This document shows positions 11,101 to 19,799 of a stretch of 26,374 nucleotides of DNA, in pieces; the first letter of the stretch is position 1; every line of letters starts with the position of its first letter. The translations under genes were made by a program, and so were the position numbers. The notes below the pieces were generated by a model. That model did no database searches. It saw only the letters and a list, made by a program, of their open reading frames with translations, and had not been told where the DNA came from. Origin of the DNA: Lactifluus volemus (Eukaryota; Basidiomycota; Agaricomycetes; Russulales; Russulaceae); contig WTXI01000431.1 in assembly GCA_022376515.1 (NCBI GenBank), forward strand, positions 1 through 26,374. The letters run 5' to 3'.

Positions 11101-11731
11101 GGCACTCCGTAAGTACAACGAGGCTGCCAAGGATCTCAATCGCCCCCAGTTGGACTGGAAGGACGTTTCAACGTACGATACTCTTGCCGACTTCGACTTA
11201 TTGCAAGAATGCCAGGTCGACATCCGTCAGCAGCCTTGGGCTGATCCTCGAAATCGCCAGATTTCTCTACACCATTTGAAGCTTGAGCGGGCGGAGGAGG
11301 AGAGAAAACGCCTCAATATCGAAATCTCGCGCTTGGTCGACTGGATGAGCCAGGAAGAATCGCAGCTAAGGTCAGCTGTCAATGGTCTGCGTTCAGAGGG
11401 CTCTACCCTTGCTGTGGAAGCCAGTCGCTTCCTTGCACGTCGCATTCGCCAGAATAATGTCCACCGTGCACGCATCCAGAAGATCTACGCGTTACCAAGT
11501 TATACAGGTCGGCGCGAATCTATCACCGGTGAGACAAACGACGTCACGATTCAGGGAGGACTTGCAAGTGGTGGCATAGGAGCAGTTGGCATCGAGCCCG
11601 GAGCAGTCGACTCAGAGATCGAGCCTGAAGGACCTGTCAGCGCGGAGGAGGATGATGCCATTGGCGATGAGCTAGACCGTTTGAACGACTTTCTTAGTAG
11701 TCTCGATGTTGTCAATACTAGTGTTGTGTAA
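8181..11731 (+). CDS. KDZ (Kyakuja-Dileera-Zisupton) transposase, 11 exons, apparently intact
   Basis: Exons read as 8181-8418, 8468-8660, 8711-8907, 8971-9179, 9236-9391, 9453-9650, 9700-9941, 9988-10361, 10414-10633, 10687-10988 and 11040-11731. They sum to 3021 nt, or 1006 residues, with consistent phases and no frameshift. From about residue 150 there is a CxC1-type region (WTMRLHLQQSRWDEQLPSLV, SLRTLEIYHQLFIRQP, FSNTFDVYL, DWRVRHSCPCC), the cysteine-cluster module seen before fungal KDZ domains. The RNase H-like core follows. Likely catalytic acids are D347 in VLDGNQSLKR, D502 in GYDIGCSF and E562 in the GFGIEDLETAERIFSSFN segment, with the family-typical FHGYAHKRVCQL between the last two. 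A helical, charged C-terminal region and an acidic tail follow. It should act in the nucleus, cutting and joining element ends. The start is the first ATG of the frame conserved in both arms (MPRPSIRDHARPSK). The 5' end lies inside the left arm. Exon edges were inferred by eye; the 9392 donor (GTTACT) is weak. Confidence 0.9.
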
Positions 11732-12125
11732 TCCACCGAGAGCAAATTGCCACACAATGCCGCGGTTAGGATGAGGGTTACACGCCGTCACAGAAGTGCA
11801 GAACACACTCTAGTACATACGCGAAGTGCAGCTAATACTCTACACGCGATGTGCAGCACGGCGTGACACAGGACACATCCAGGGCGGGACTGGAAACACA
11901 ATGAAACGCAAGAACAGACGCATTCAAGTTACCGTACTGCCAGTGAGCGAACAAAAGGACATGTGAGCCAGTCTGAGAGAAACAGGGAAACAAGATATAC
12001 TAGCAAGCACACAAGGCACGTCAGAAGCAAAGTCAGAAACATGCAAGAGCCCAGAAACGATTGTGCGATGTGTGGCCGGTCTATGGCGGGATCTTGCCTC
12101 TTTCATCGAGACGATAGGACAACGT

Positions 12126-12490
12126 GATTATCGGGCTTTATCGTTTCCGATTGTTTTCAGTTCCGATCTGAATACTTTTTGTTTCATTACAGTTTGATAG
12201 TAACTTGGTCATTAGCTACAGTACGATGGCAAGTGCGGCATACACTCTGGTGTGCCATTTGCGTGCCCAATAATCGATCATTACGATCCCTCGTACATTG
12301 TCATAGTGATGATTATCGAGCCTTAATGTATCCGATTGTTTCAGTTCCGATCTGATTATTTATTGCTTCATTACAGTTTGATGGTAACTTGGTCATTCGC
12401 TACAGTAAGTGCGGCACACACTCTGGTGTGCCGCTTGCGTGCCCAGTAATCGATGGTTACGATCTCGTTACGATCCTTCGCATATTGTAG
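12126..12490. repeat. Two tandem copies of a ~185-bp unit
   Basis: GATTATCG begins at 12126 and 12311. Both units share CAGTTCCGATCTGA, TTCATTACAGTTTGAT, GTAACTTGGTCATT and an imperfect palindrome around ACACTCTGGTGTGCC, followed by TAATCGAT and GTTACGATC-like words. Divergence is moderate. The location inside the element suggests a subterminal or regulatory repeat, but there is no direct evidence of function. Confidence 0.8.
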
Positions 12491-12545
12491 TGTTTGCCTT
12501 GGACTTACTAGTAATTCAATTGCTCCCTCAGTTCTGTGCAAGTTA

Positions 12546-12620
12546 GTGCACGAGTATCAGAGCCCCGGTCCTTTTTCCAGCGGGATTGCCCTTGTCAGCC
12601 TGAGGACAATCCTCGTGCAC
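12546..12620. repeat. Imperfect long hairpin
   Basis: GTGCACGAG (12546-12554) pairs with CTCGTGCAC (12612-12620). Inside, TTGTC and GACAA, and GGATTG and CAATCC, can also pair. It resembles a terminator-like or cruciform structure, role unknown. Confidence 0.5.
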
Positions 12621-12945
12621 GCCTGAGAACTCTGAGCTTGTGAAACGACCGGAGATTATGGCAAGAACAGTAATCACTTAATTACCATGAGTAGACAATG
12701 ATAACATCGAAGTAACATATACAGAACGTAATATCTATATCAGCTCATTTCTAGAACACGCAATTTTCATAACACCGACCTCAATTGTTCAGAGGGGGGT
12801 CCCCACTTACACGTTGCAAGACCTCAGCCATTTATATCATATTGACTACCTCACTTGTTAGTGCGACCACATACATCTATCTGCTGTCGGGATCAACATA
12901 GTATACCAGATACCATTGTCGCAATGACATTGTACATAAAAAGGC

Positions 12946-13934
12946 ATGACTCCTTGCGACCAGTTGAGGTCCTCGCTCCCCGTAATGCCCAGTACACCTC
13001 TGAGAAACGATAAATTGACGATCCCCCCTGCTAATGCGGGGTTCCACTCTGGGTTCATCCGAAGCACAAAGCATAGGAAGGAGACCAGAGAACAACTAAT
13101 TACTAACATCAGGGATCTGGTACGAGTTCATCACCTCCGAGTCTGACAATAAACTCAGTGTCTTATTCTTGTTACGTTCACCATACACCGCAGATATCTG
13201 AACTTGAACGGTGCTGTGGCGTTGGGTGCATACTCGTTGCTTTTCAAGGAGAACAGGAACCCAGATTGGCGCAACTACCAGTGTCTGCGCTCACACTGAA
13301 TGAGCGCAACGTTCGGCTTATGTACAGCGAGATCTTTCAAATCAAAATCTTCTCACCAGCAATTTCGGATATTCAAGAGGTCTGTTTGCGCCAATTAGGT
13401 ATTGCATATCTTCGAGACTTTCGAACTCGCGCCCACAAATCCAAGTATTTTGCCAATGTTCGACTCGAGTCAGAAACAACCACCAAATCACTCATCAGCC
13501 CGAGTGTTCGTGATATCCCTCCTCTCTACGAGCCAGAAAGCCGAGGTCTCTCCGCCGAAGTGGTAAATAATGCATTGGCCGCCTCCCCCACACCGCGTCT
13601 CATTGCACCCACCTCAACAAACACACATTTGCCATTTGATCCTGTCCACTCCCAACTCTCATCAATGCGCCTGAGCGATGACGACCCATCACCAGTGACG
13701 CCGCCCTCCCCTTCGCACTCTTTGCGCACATATCTAGGCAGCCCCAATCCACTTGTGGTAAAACTTCCTTCGGATGTGCGTGATTTACTTGCTGCATTAG
13801 GTGAGCGCGACACTATCGTGATCAAGATCCAAGACGTGTACCATAATGTGGCACGTTCTTCACACGAAGCTGCCCTGATTGCCTTGGGCTTTAACCGCGG
13901 CACATCAAAGGCATTGGCCTTCCTAATGCAGTGA
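12946..13934 (+). CDS. Accessory gene A of the element, unknown function, 2 exons
   Basis: Exons 12946-13119 and 13194-13934, joined in phase 0 across a 74-nt GT..AG intron (acceptor ACCGCAG), give 304 residues. The start ATG at 12946 has an in-frame TAA nine bases upstream. The first half reads like an ordered domain: FHSGFIRSTKHRKETREQ, then a Cys/Gly segment ELERCCGVGCILVAF, then a segment with FSPAISDIQEVCLRQLG. A Ser/Pro-rich disordered linker follows (about SPTPRLIAPTSTNT to SPVTPPSPSHS), then a short C-terminal segment, VHHNVARSS-like, ending GTSKALAFLMQ. I do not recognise the family, and no TET/JBP-type HxD motif is visible. It lies 1.2 kb downstream of the transposase in the same orientation, so it is probably cargo or a mobilisation partner. 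A further 5' exon cannot be excluded. Confidence 0.6.
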
Positions 13935-14028
13935 CGGAGCTGGCGCAGTTGCAACGGTAAGTCGTTTGTCCATTCCTATATTCGTTTATTTACGTGCTGT
14001 CACTCACTATCCTTACGCGTGTTACAGC

Positions 14029-14123
14029 GCGTTTTTTTTGGTTGATGATCTTCTACAACCTGAATGCACCGCGTTTTTCGTTGATGATTCTCCATGCCTC
14101 GCGTTTTTTTGTTGATGATTCTC
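14029..14123 (+). promoter_or_regulatory. Three copies of a GCGTTTTT / GTTGATGATTCTC motif upstream of gene B
   Basis: Copies lie at 14029-14053, 14071-14092 and 14101-14123. Each is a GCG plus T-run followed by GTTGATGAT(T/C). They are 42 and 30 bp apart and end 11 bp before a TATA box. The arrangement suggests binding sites for an activator, possibly element-encoded. This is inference from position only. Confidence 0.5.
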
Positions 14124-14133
14124 GTTCCTCCCC

Positions 14134-14140
14134 TATAAAA
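14134..14140 (+). promoter_or_regulatory. TATA box of gene B
   Basis: TATAAAA lies about 106 bp upstream of the gene B start codon and directly after the triple motif. This is the best core promoter in the window. Confidence 0.6.
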
Positions 14141-14245
14141 ATTACCGGCGATGCGTACTATACATCGTATTTCCTAGACACCACGCTGTGTACTTCCCTC
14201 AGGCTTCGTTCCACTCTACTGCGTTCAACGCCTCCGACCCTTGTC

Positions 14246-16258
14246 ATGTCCACTATTACCATCCCACCTACTAGCCGTCCCGGAGCGGGGACAAATGCAC
14301 CTTCGTGTTCTGAGCGAGCCCGTAAAAGCGATGAGCAACGTGCACAGGAAAAGGAGCATAAACTCGCCAGGAAAGTGAAAATCAAGGCCGCTGTTGACGT
14401 CGCTATAGACCAGATTGACGACATTATTGAGGGGTTAGCCGCTGAAACTGGCATCGGTTTCAAACAAGCATGCAGCTACGTTCACTTGGGCGGGCGTATA
14501 TTTAAGGGTCGCCGACGCCCCTCCATACAGAACGCATATCGATTCTGTTCCGCACGTGTGGAGGACGGAAGATGTGAGTATATGTACTTTGCTGCAGCAT
14601 CGGCCTAATACTTCCACTCTTAGGGAATGAGAGCGATGGCGTGCTGATAGCTGATGCTATCCGGATCATGAACGAGTTAAAGCAAAACAAAGACTCGAAC
14701 GGGTATAAGAGCCTTTCGAAGGACGACCAAGACACTCTGATCACACTACTGCAAGAGGACCGTGACCGTAGGGATACGGGAGTCGTTGGCAAGCGAAATC
14801 TCAATGCGCAAGATATCCGGTCAACGATGGAAAGGATTGGCGATGAGGTCAGTCACCCTTCTGCTCTCAGCCATTGATTGTCTCAGTCTCGATCTGCACA
14901 GCTCGAGCATTTAACTCACGAAGCGGCTTTGAATACATTGTTCTCGGCAGCCGCGATCAAGTCGACCGTTCCTGTCCCCAAACCGTCCTGCTGTCTGAAG
15001 GGGGATGTGACTTTATCTCTCAATACCTGAGGTTCGAACCGACAAGACTCGCAAAGCACCTCGACGCATTCGTAACAAATCGTGCTGGTATGAACGGTAA
15101 GTCAATAATCAATCAGATATGTCCACCGCTCTCTGACAGCGATACTAGGTGTCATACGACGCATTGCGTCAGACGAATGTAGTGGTGATACGAAAACGGC
15201 GACCAAGTATGTAATTATGGGGATGTTCAAGAAGATGTACAGTAAGTGTTTCGACAAATGCGTCCTCGATCTACCCTGAAACTTAGATCCACAGGTGATT
15301 TGACCAAACGGGAATCATTCCGTTTGGACTGGACTGCTTGGTCAAAGGGTATCCCCGATCGCCACAATGTAGTAATCCGTGGTTGGCCATTGGCAATGCC
15401 ACCTACAACGCTGTCCAAGATTCACACCGCGAGTGAGATGAACAGACTATTGGTTGCTGTGACTGAAAAAACGTGCTACTTCGACATGGCCAGCGATAAC
15501 GAGCGTAGACAGACTCAGTGCACAACTGAAGGTGTGTAGTAATTCGGAACATCGTAATTGTTAACAAACTAATACCCACTGGCGCTAGGTGCCAGAGACT
15601 CGGACGCGCCTCTGTACAGGCGCGGAGGCACGCTTATCGACCTCGAGAACAACGGCTCGTCGCACTCATCAGGAAGTAAGAGGAAGCGTTCCCCCAATGG
15701 CTCAGGTGATGGAAACAAGGAGAACATCTCCCCCGATGCCAGTGTTGCTGCACCGCCACTGAAACGTCCCCACCTGGACTTAGGAGCAGAGTCCCCATGC
15801 ACCCTGCCAGTGACCGGTCAGAGAGCGTCTCTGATGGTATGTCCGATGATTCCCTCTTCCTTCCACCACGCAGCTCGTCGACAAGTGGCACAGAAGACGG
15901 CTCCTTTTCCGTTGGCACATCACCGACAGATATGGCTCACTCGTTGGATCCATTATGGGATTATCCCGAGCTCCGTATGCTCTCAGGTGGAATCCTCAGC
16001 GACACCCTTTCCGACTCAGTATCCAGCTCGTTAAGTACTTCCTTCAATAACGGCCCTCAAAGCAGTACCATGCTCCCAGGTGGCACGCTCAGCGAACTCC
16101 TTTCCAATTCAGTATCCAGCTCGTTAGAAAGTTCCTTCGATGACATCCCTCAAGACAGTACCATGCTCCCAGGTGGCACGCTCAGCGACCTCCTTTCCAA
16201 TTCAGTATCTAGCTCATTGGGAAGTTCCTTCGATGACATCCCTCAAGGCAGTACCTAG
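14246..16258 (+). CDS. Accessory gene B of the element: uncharacterised basidiomycete family with a GWP motif
   Basis: Probable exons: 14246-14573, 14624-14847, 14902-14960 (edge uncertain), 15032-15096, 15149-15241, 15295-15531 and 15589-16258. The N-terminus is basic (SERARKSDEQRAQEKEHKLARK). It is followed by a helical region (IDQIDDIIEGLAAETGIG), RIFKGRRRPSIQNAYRFC, a coiled region (LSKDDQDTLITLLQEDRD) and HNVVIRGWPLAMPP with a Leu-rich tail. From memory, this order (NAYxxC, then xxYKxLSxxDQ-like, then VxIxGWPxxxP) matches an expanded uncharacterised agaricomycete family; no search was done. A putative nuclear signal (GSKRKRSPNG) and a Ser-rich C-terminal repeat follow. The last exon changes frame between about 15797 and 15840: the NLS frame ends at about 16032, while the repeat frame opens by 15797. 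Either an unseen intron or a one-base lesion separates them. Role unknown; DNA or transposase binding is a guess. Confidence 0.6.
15974..16252 (+). repeat. Three 93-bp coding repeats (31 residues each) at the gene B C-terminus
   Basis: ATGCTC begins at 15977, 16070 and 16163, an exact 93-bp period. Each unit codes MLxGGxLSxxLSxSVSSSL followed by an SFxxxPQ segment. The period is a multiple of three and the frame stays open, so selection on protein is plausible. The second and third units are nearly identical; the first is more diverged. Confidence 0.85.
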
Positions 16259-16260
16259 TC

Positions 16261-16677
16261 TCACTTACCAACGTTCCTGATTATATCTTGATAAAGTAAA
16301 TTGAATATAATTTTTGTATTTGATGAGGCAATGCAAACAAGTGGACAAAATAGATATCTAAGAGTATGAAACACGAGAGTACGAAGAGAGGGGTGGAGTA
16401 TGTAAAGCCTCGGCCATAAGACACTGCGGCGGGAAACGCCCCCGATGGGCCTGGGTCTCACACGATGATGCTCGATAGTCCGAAAATGTCTGAAAAAAGT
16501 TAAGAGAATGCTAGCAAAAAGTCCAAAGAAGGTATCATACACTCGGAGGTCCCAAGAGCGGGTGATACCAATATGGACAGATGAACGGCACGTCCAAAGT
16601 GCTGCTTGACGGGTTTTTTGATTCGGCAGTAGCGAGTCAAAGTCGGTCGAGGTCGGGGCAGCCGAAATGGGACGAAG
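16261..16677. other. Short non-coding stretch between gene B and the right arm
   Basis: AT-rich at first (3' untranslated region likely, TAAATTGAATATAATTTTTG near 16297). No gene or notable repeat is seen. Confidence 0.4.
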
Positions 16678-16836
16678 TCAAGGTGCGTAGTCGAAGTTGA
16701 GATGACAAAGACGGCCGACATCCCGACGGCCAATAGGCGCAATAGACACATATACATTATCCTTTGCCCCCTGGCTCAGTTCATATTTAAAACATTTGGA
16801 GGGTCGAGCATGATCGCGGATACTAGGACGGGGCAT
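16678..16836 (-). pseudogene. Truncated 5' copy of the KDZ transposase in the right arm
   Basis: Read on the minus strand from an ATG at 16836-16834, this starts MPRPSIRDHARPSKCFKYEL and tracks the transposase N-terminus for about 40 codons (to about 16719). It then enters unrelated sequence and stops after 52 residues. Changes against the full gene include R to C, S to Y, and GK to DN. It exists because the inverted repeat extends into the first exon. The matching upstream DNA means the transposase promoter is probably duplicated here, pointing inward against gene B. Confidence 0.8.
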
Positions 16837-18672
16837 ATGTGAGGGACAGCGGTGGGGGGAAGGATTGAACAACAGCGCTTCTTAGGGACCTTCGTATAAA
16901 AAAGATGCACTAACAAAGGTGTGCAAACAAAGACGTGTGAACGAATAAACAGAAACGAGGATCCATGACGGAGATTATGCGGGAAAAGGGAATGTGGCTT
17001 GACAGATTAGGCATTGCCCAGGGTAGCAGCTGGAGAGACCGGACCGATGGCGCAGTACACTAGAAGGAAGAGTGGAACACACCGGTACTCCATTGCAGCG
17101 ATACAGTGCACAGTGGCACAACGTGGCGAGGCGCAGCGGCGCGCGCGCGCGAAAGGGAGGCAAGAGGGGCAGCTGGAAGGCAGAGGGACGCGGGAAATGG
17201 CGGTATATCGCGGCGCAGCAGCGCGCGCGCGGCAGGGAGACAACAGGAGCAATAGGAGCGCGGAGGATGCGAGAATGGACGCTGTAGCGAGGCGCAGCGG
17301 CGCGCGCGCGGCAGAGAGACAACACGAGCAATGGGAGGCGGGGAGGGACGCTGTGGCCATGCGCGGCGGCGCGCGCGCGGCAGGGAAGCGAGAACGGGCG
17401 GTATGGCCAGGCGCAGCGACGCGCGCGCGGACGTGAGACAACAGGGGCAACAGGGAGCCGAAAGGAGCACCAGGAGCGCAGAGAAGGTGAGAATACATGT
17501 TGCAGCGAGGTGCAGCGGCGCGCGCGCGGCAGAGAGACAAAAGGAGCAATAGGAGCGCGGGAAGGGGCGCTGATTCCACGCCCGGCGGCGCGCGCGCGGT
17601 GGGGAAGCGAGAGGAGAACCTGGAGGGAGGAAGGAAGCGAGAAGGGGAGGTATGGCTAGGCGCAGCGATGCGCGCTCGGAAGTGAGACAACAGGGGCGAC
17701 AGGGAACCGAGAGGAGCACCGGGAGCGCAGAGAAAGCGAGAAAGGACGCTGTAGTGAGGCGCAGCGGCGCGCGCGCGGCAGGGAGGCATGAGGGGAAGCT
17801 GGAAGGCGGAGGGACGCGGTAAAGGGCGGTATATCGCTGCGCAGTAGCGCGCTCGCGGCAGGGAGACAACAGGAGCAATAGGAGCGCGGCGGATGCGAGG
17901 ATGGACGCTGCAGCGCCGCGCAGCGATGCGCGCGCGGCAGGGGGGCAATAGGAGCAATAAGACCGCAGAAGAGGCGGGAAGGGACGCTGTGGCCATGCGC
18001 AGCGGCACGCGGGCGAAAGGGAGGCAAGAGGGGAGGCTGGAATGCGGGGGGACGCGGGAAAGGGTGGTCTAGCGCGACGCAGCAGCGCGCGCGCGGCAGG
18101 GAGACAACAGGAGCAATAGGAGCACGGAGGAAGCGGGAAGGGATGCTGTGGCCATGCGCAACGGCACGCGCGCGGCAGGGAGGCAAGAGGGGAGGCTGGA
18201 AGGCGGAGGGACGCGGGAATGCGCGGTGTGGCGCGGCGCGACGGCGCGCGCATGGAGGACGAGCAGGGAGGCGGGAAAGCACGTGCGGCGGGGCCCAGCG
18301 GCGTGCAGGCAAAGAAGCGGGCGAGTAAGGACCCCAGAGAGTGCCCACAGACGGGAAACAGCGGAACGGAGCACGGAGAGCACAGTGTGATCCCTTTTAG
18401 GAACAATGGCGAGGCTGGAAGGCTGGAGCATAGGCGGGACCAAGCGCCCCAGTGCGCCCCATTTCTTCTTTTGGAACAGGCGCAGTAGTCCAAATGTGGA
18501 TGGGTGGGCCAGAAGGCTGACACGGGAAAGAGAAGAAAGGGACAGTTAAGTAAGCGTACTATAAACGGAAACCGGTTGGGGCCAGCCCTATCGGCCGGGC
18601 TGGAAGGCCACATAAGGGGCCAGTTAGGTGGCGAGACCCCGTTAAAGAACCCCGGCTAAGTAGATAGGAAAA
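16719..18672 (-). repeat. Right inverted-repeat arm
   Basis: Reverse complement of the left arm. The outer ~500 bp (18150-18672) and the inner 5' transposase region (16719-17115) match closely. The minisatellite between has a different number and order of units, and the 325-bp duplication is missing. The arm is therefore ~540 bp shorter. On the minus strand an uninterrupted 517-codon frame (17060-18613) spans the repeats, but its Ala/Arg/Pro/Ser composition follows from the DNA repeat. Confidence 0.85.
17130..18190 (-). repeat. GC-rich minisatellite in the right arm
   Basis: About a dozen units with a core like GGCGCAGCGGCGCGCGCGCG (near 17131, 17287, 17367, 17411, 17513, 17585, 17760) and purine-rich spacers such as GGCAGGGAGACAACAGGAGC. 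This is the complement of the left-arm minisatellite, with different unit order and copy number. Confidence 0.75.
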
Positions 18673-18689
18673 GCCCGGGGTACAGGTGG

Positions 18690-19235
18690 ATGGGCGGCGA
18701 GCTCTGCCGGAAGACGCGGATTTGAGGACGCGCTTCGGGTAAGCACGCCGCTTGAATACAACTCCTTGTCTAGTCGTCACGCCAAGCGTCAAGCCTTTCA
18801 GTCAAATAATAAGACATTTCTGACAGTATATGATAGAATGATGACGCGCGAACAAGGCTGCGGTGAAGTAGCACCCGCGCACTTGAAGCCCTGCACGCCA
18901 TTAATTACAGTAAGCTATTCATTCATGGTCAACTGGCCATGTAAGTGGCTAGTATTGTTATTTTTCTTTCTACGGTGATTTCGGTGCCTTTAAATGCATC
19001 TCTGACCTCTAATTACCTAGTGGTTAAGCGTATGGTATGGGTGTTAAGGTAAAGCTCAAAGTATTCAGACATGAGGGTTGTGTCACTGGCACTTGAAACC
19101 GATTTAGCGGAGGACTCGATACGTGATCGAAGTCTACTCCTTGCTTGCAGCGTCCATCAAACCTTCACGTGACTACATCTCCCTATACGGATCATCCGCA
19201 TCGACGGTTCTGGAATTTCCCGGAATTGGACATGT
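18690..19235. other. Unassigned right flank of the element
   Basis: No recognisable gene. A stretch near 19017-19040 (TAGTGGTTAAGCGTATGG) resembles a tRNA D-arm, but no TPsiC arm or acceptor pairing follows. Confidence 0.4.
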
Positions 19236-19239
19236 GATC

Positions 19240-19790
19240 TGACTTTTAACGACGTCAACTGTAGTCCCTGACTTCAACTTACACATCGACATCAACGACG
19301 CCGTCTCTTATCTGTCCTATGAGATCCTTAGATTGAACTTCTTTAACTTAGATATCAACTCAGACATCGACATCAACTACGCCGCCTCTTATCTGTCCTT
19401 TTCTACATGTAAATTTCGATTAATGGTCTGTTAAAACGTAAACGCAACTTACATGTAACCACGGCCATCTGACTTCAACTTAGACATTGACGCCGTCTCT
19501 TATTTGTCCTTTTCGGCATGTCACTCTCGATTATAAATCTATTAAATGTAAACGCAACTTACATGTACCCACAACCACCTGTTTGTGTTTAGTGAGAGTC
19601 AAACTAATGTGCAGTCGAATGCAAGGTCGAATGGATGCGTGCGAGCTTTGTCATCCATCTTGACAACGAGGCTCGAAAGTTTCTGTCCGGAATCGGACAC
19701 CTGGTTCTTATCTTCCCTCTTTTTCGACGTGTCAGTCTCGATTATCGGAATATTAAAACGTAAACGCAACTTACATATAACCACGAAGCT
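19240..19790. repeat. Dispersed, tandem-like ~110-bp repeats
   Basis: GTAAACGCAACTTACAT starts at 19438, 19548 and 19760. Each copy is preceded by CTCTTAT(C/T)TGTCC or a similar word, a CATGT-like word and TCGATTA. ACATCGACATCAAC(G/T)ACGCC occurs at about 19284 and 19363. Spacings are 110 and 212 bp, so the third interval may hold a decayed unit. Copies are diverged. Confidence 0.65.
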
Positions 19791-19799
19791 ACTGTGCAT

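Larger units (their letters stand above)
11732..12945. other. Intergenic region between the transposase and gene A
   Basis: No coding signal is seen. It holds a 185-bp direct tandem repeat and a long imperfect hairpin, both listed separately. A short inverted pair, ACACGCCGTCAC (about 11780) and GGCGTGAC (about 11860), also occurs. Confidence 0.5.
5785..18689. mobile_element. Composite KDZ DNA transposon with kilobase-scale inverted repeats
   Basis: The left arm (5802-8298) is matched in reverse complement by 16719-18672. The outermost ~500 bp pair almost perfectly (about 5802-6330 with 18150-18672). Just outside, an 11-bp inverted pair CCACCTGTACC/GGTACAGGTGG (5785-5795 and 18679-18689) is separated from the arms by six mismatched bases on each side. 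A direct ATGGG flanks this pair (5780-5784 and 18690-18694), a candidate short target duplication. Inside lie a KDZ transposase and two accessory genes, all on the + strand. KDZ elements are DNA transposons using an RNase H-like DDE transposase. That this one moves as a ~12.9-kb unit is inferred from geometry; the exact ends are uncertain. Confidence 0.7.

Noticed and set aside
15031..15042. GGTTCGAACC resembling a tRNA TPsiC arm
   Set aside because: It lies at an exon start of gene B and no other tRNA parts surround it.
12946..16258. TET/JBP dioxygenase cargo, known to travel with some fungal KDZ elements
   Set aside because: Neither accessory protein shows the HxD...H iron-binding pattern.
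19017..19090. tRNA-like D-arm sequence TAGTGGTTAAGCGTATGG
   Set aside because: No GGTTCGAAT-type TPsiC arm at the right distance and no acceptor-stem pairing.
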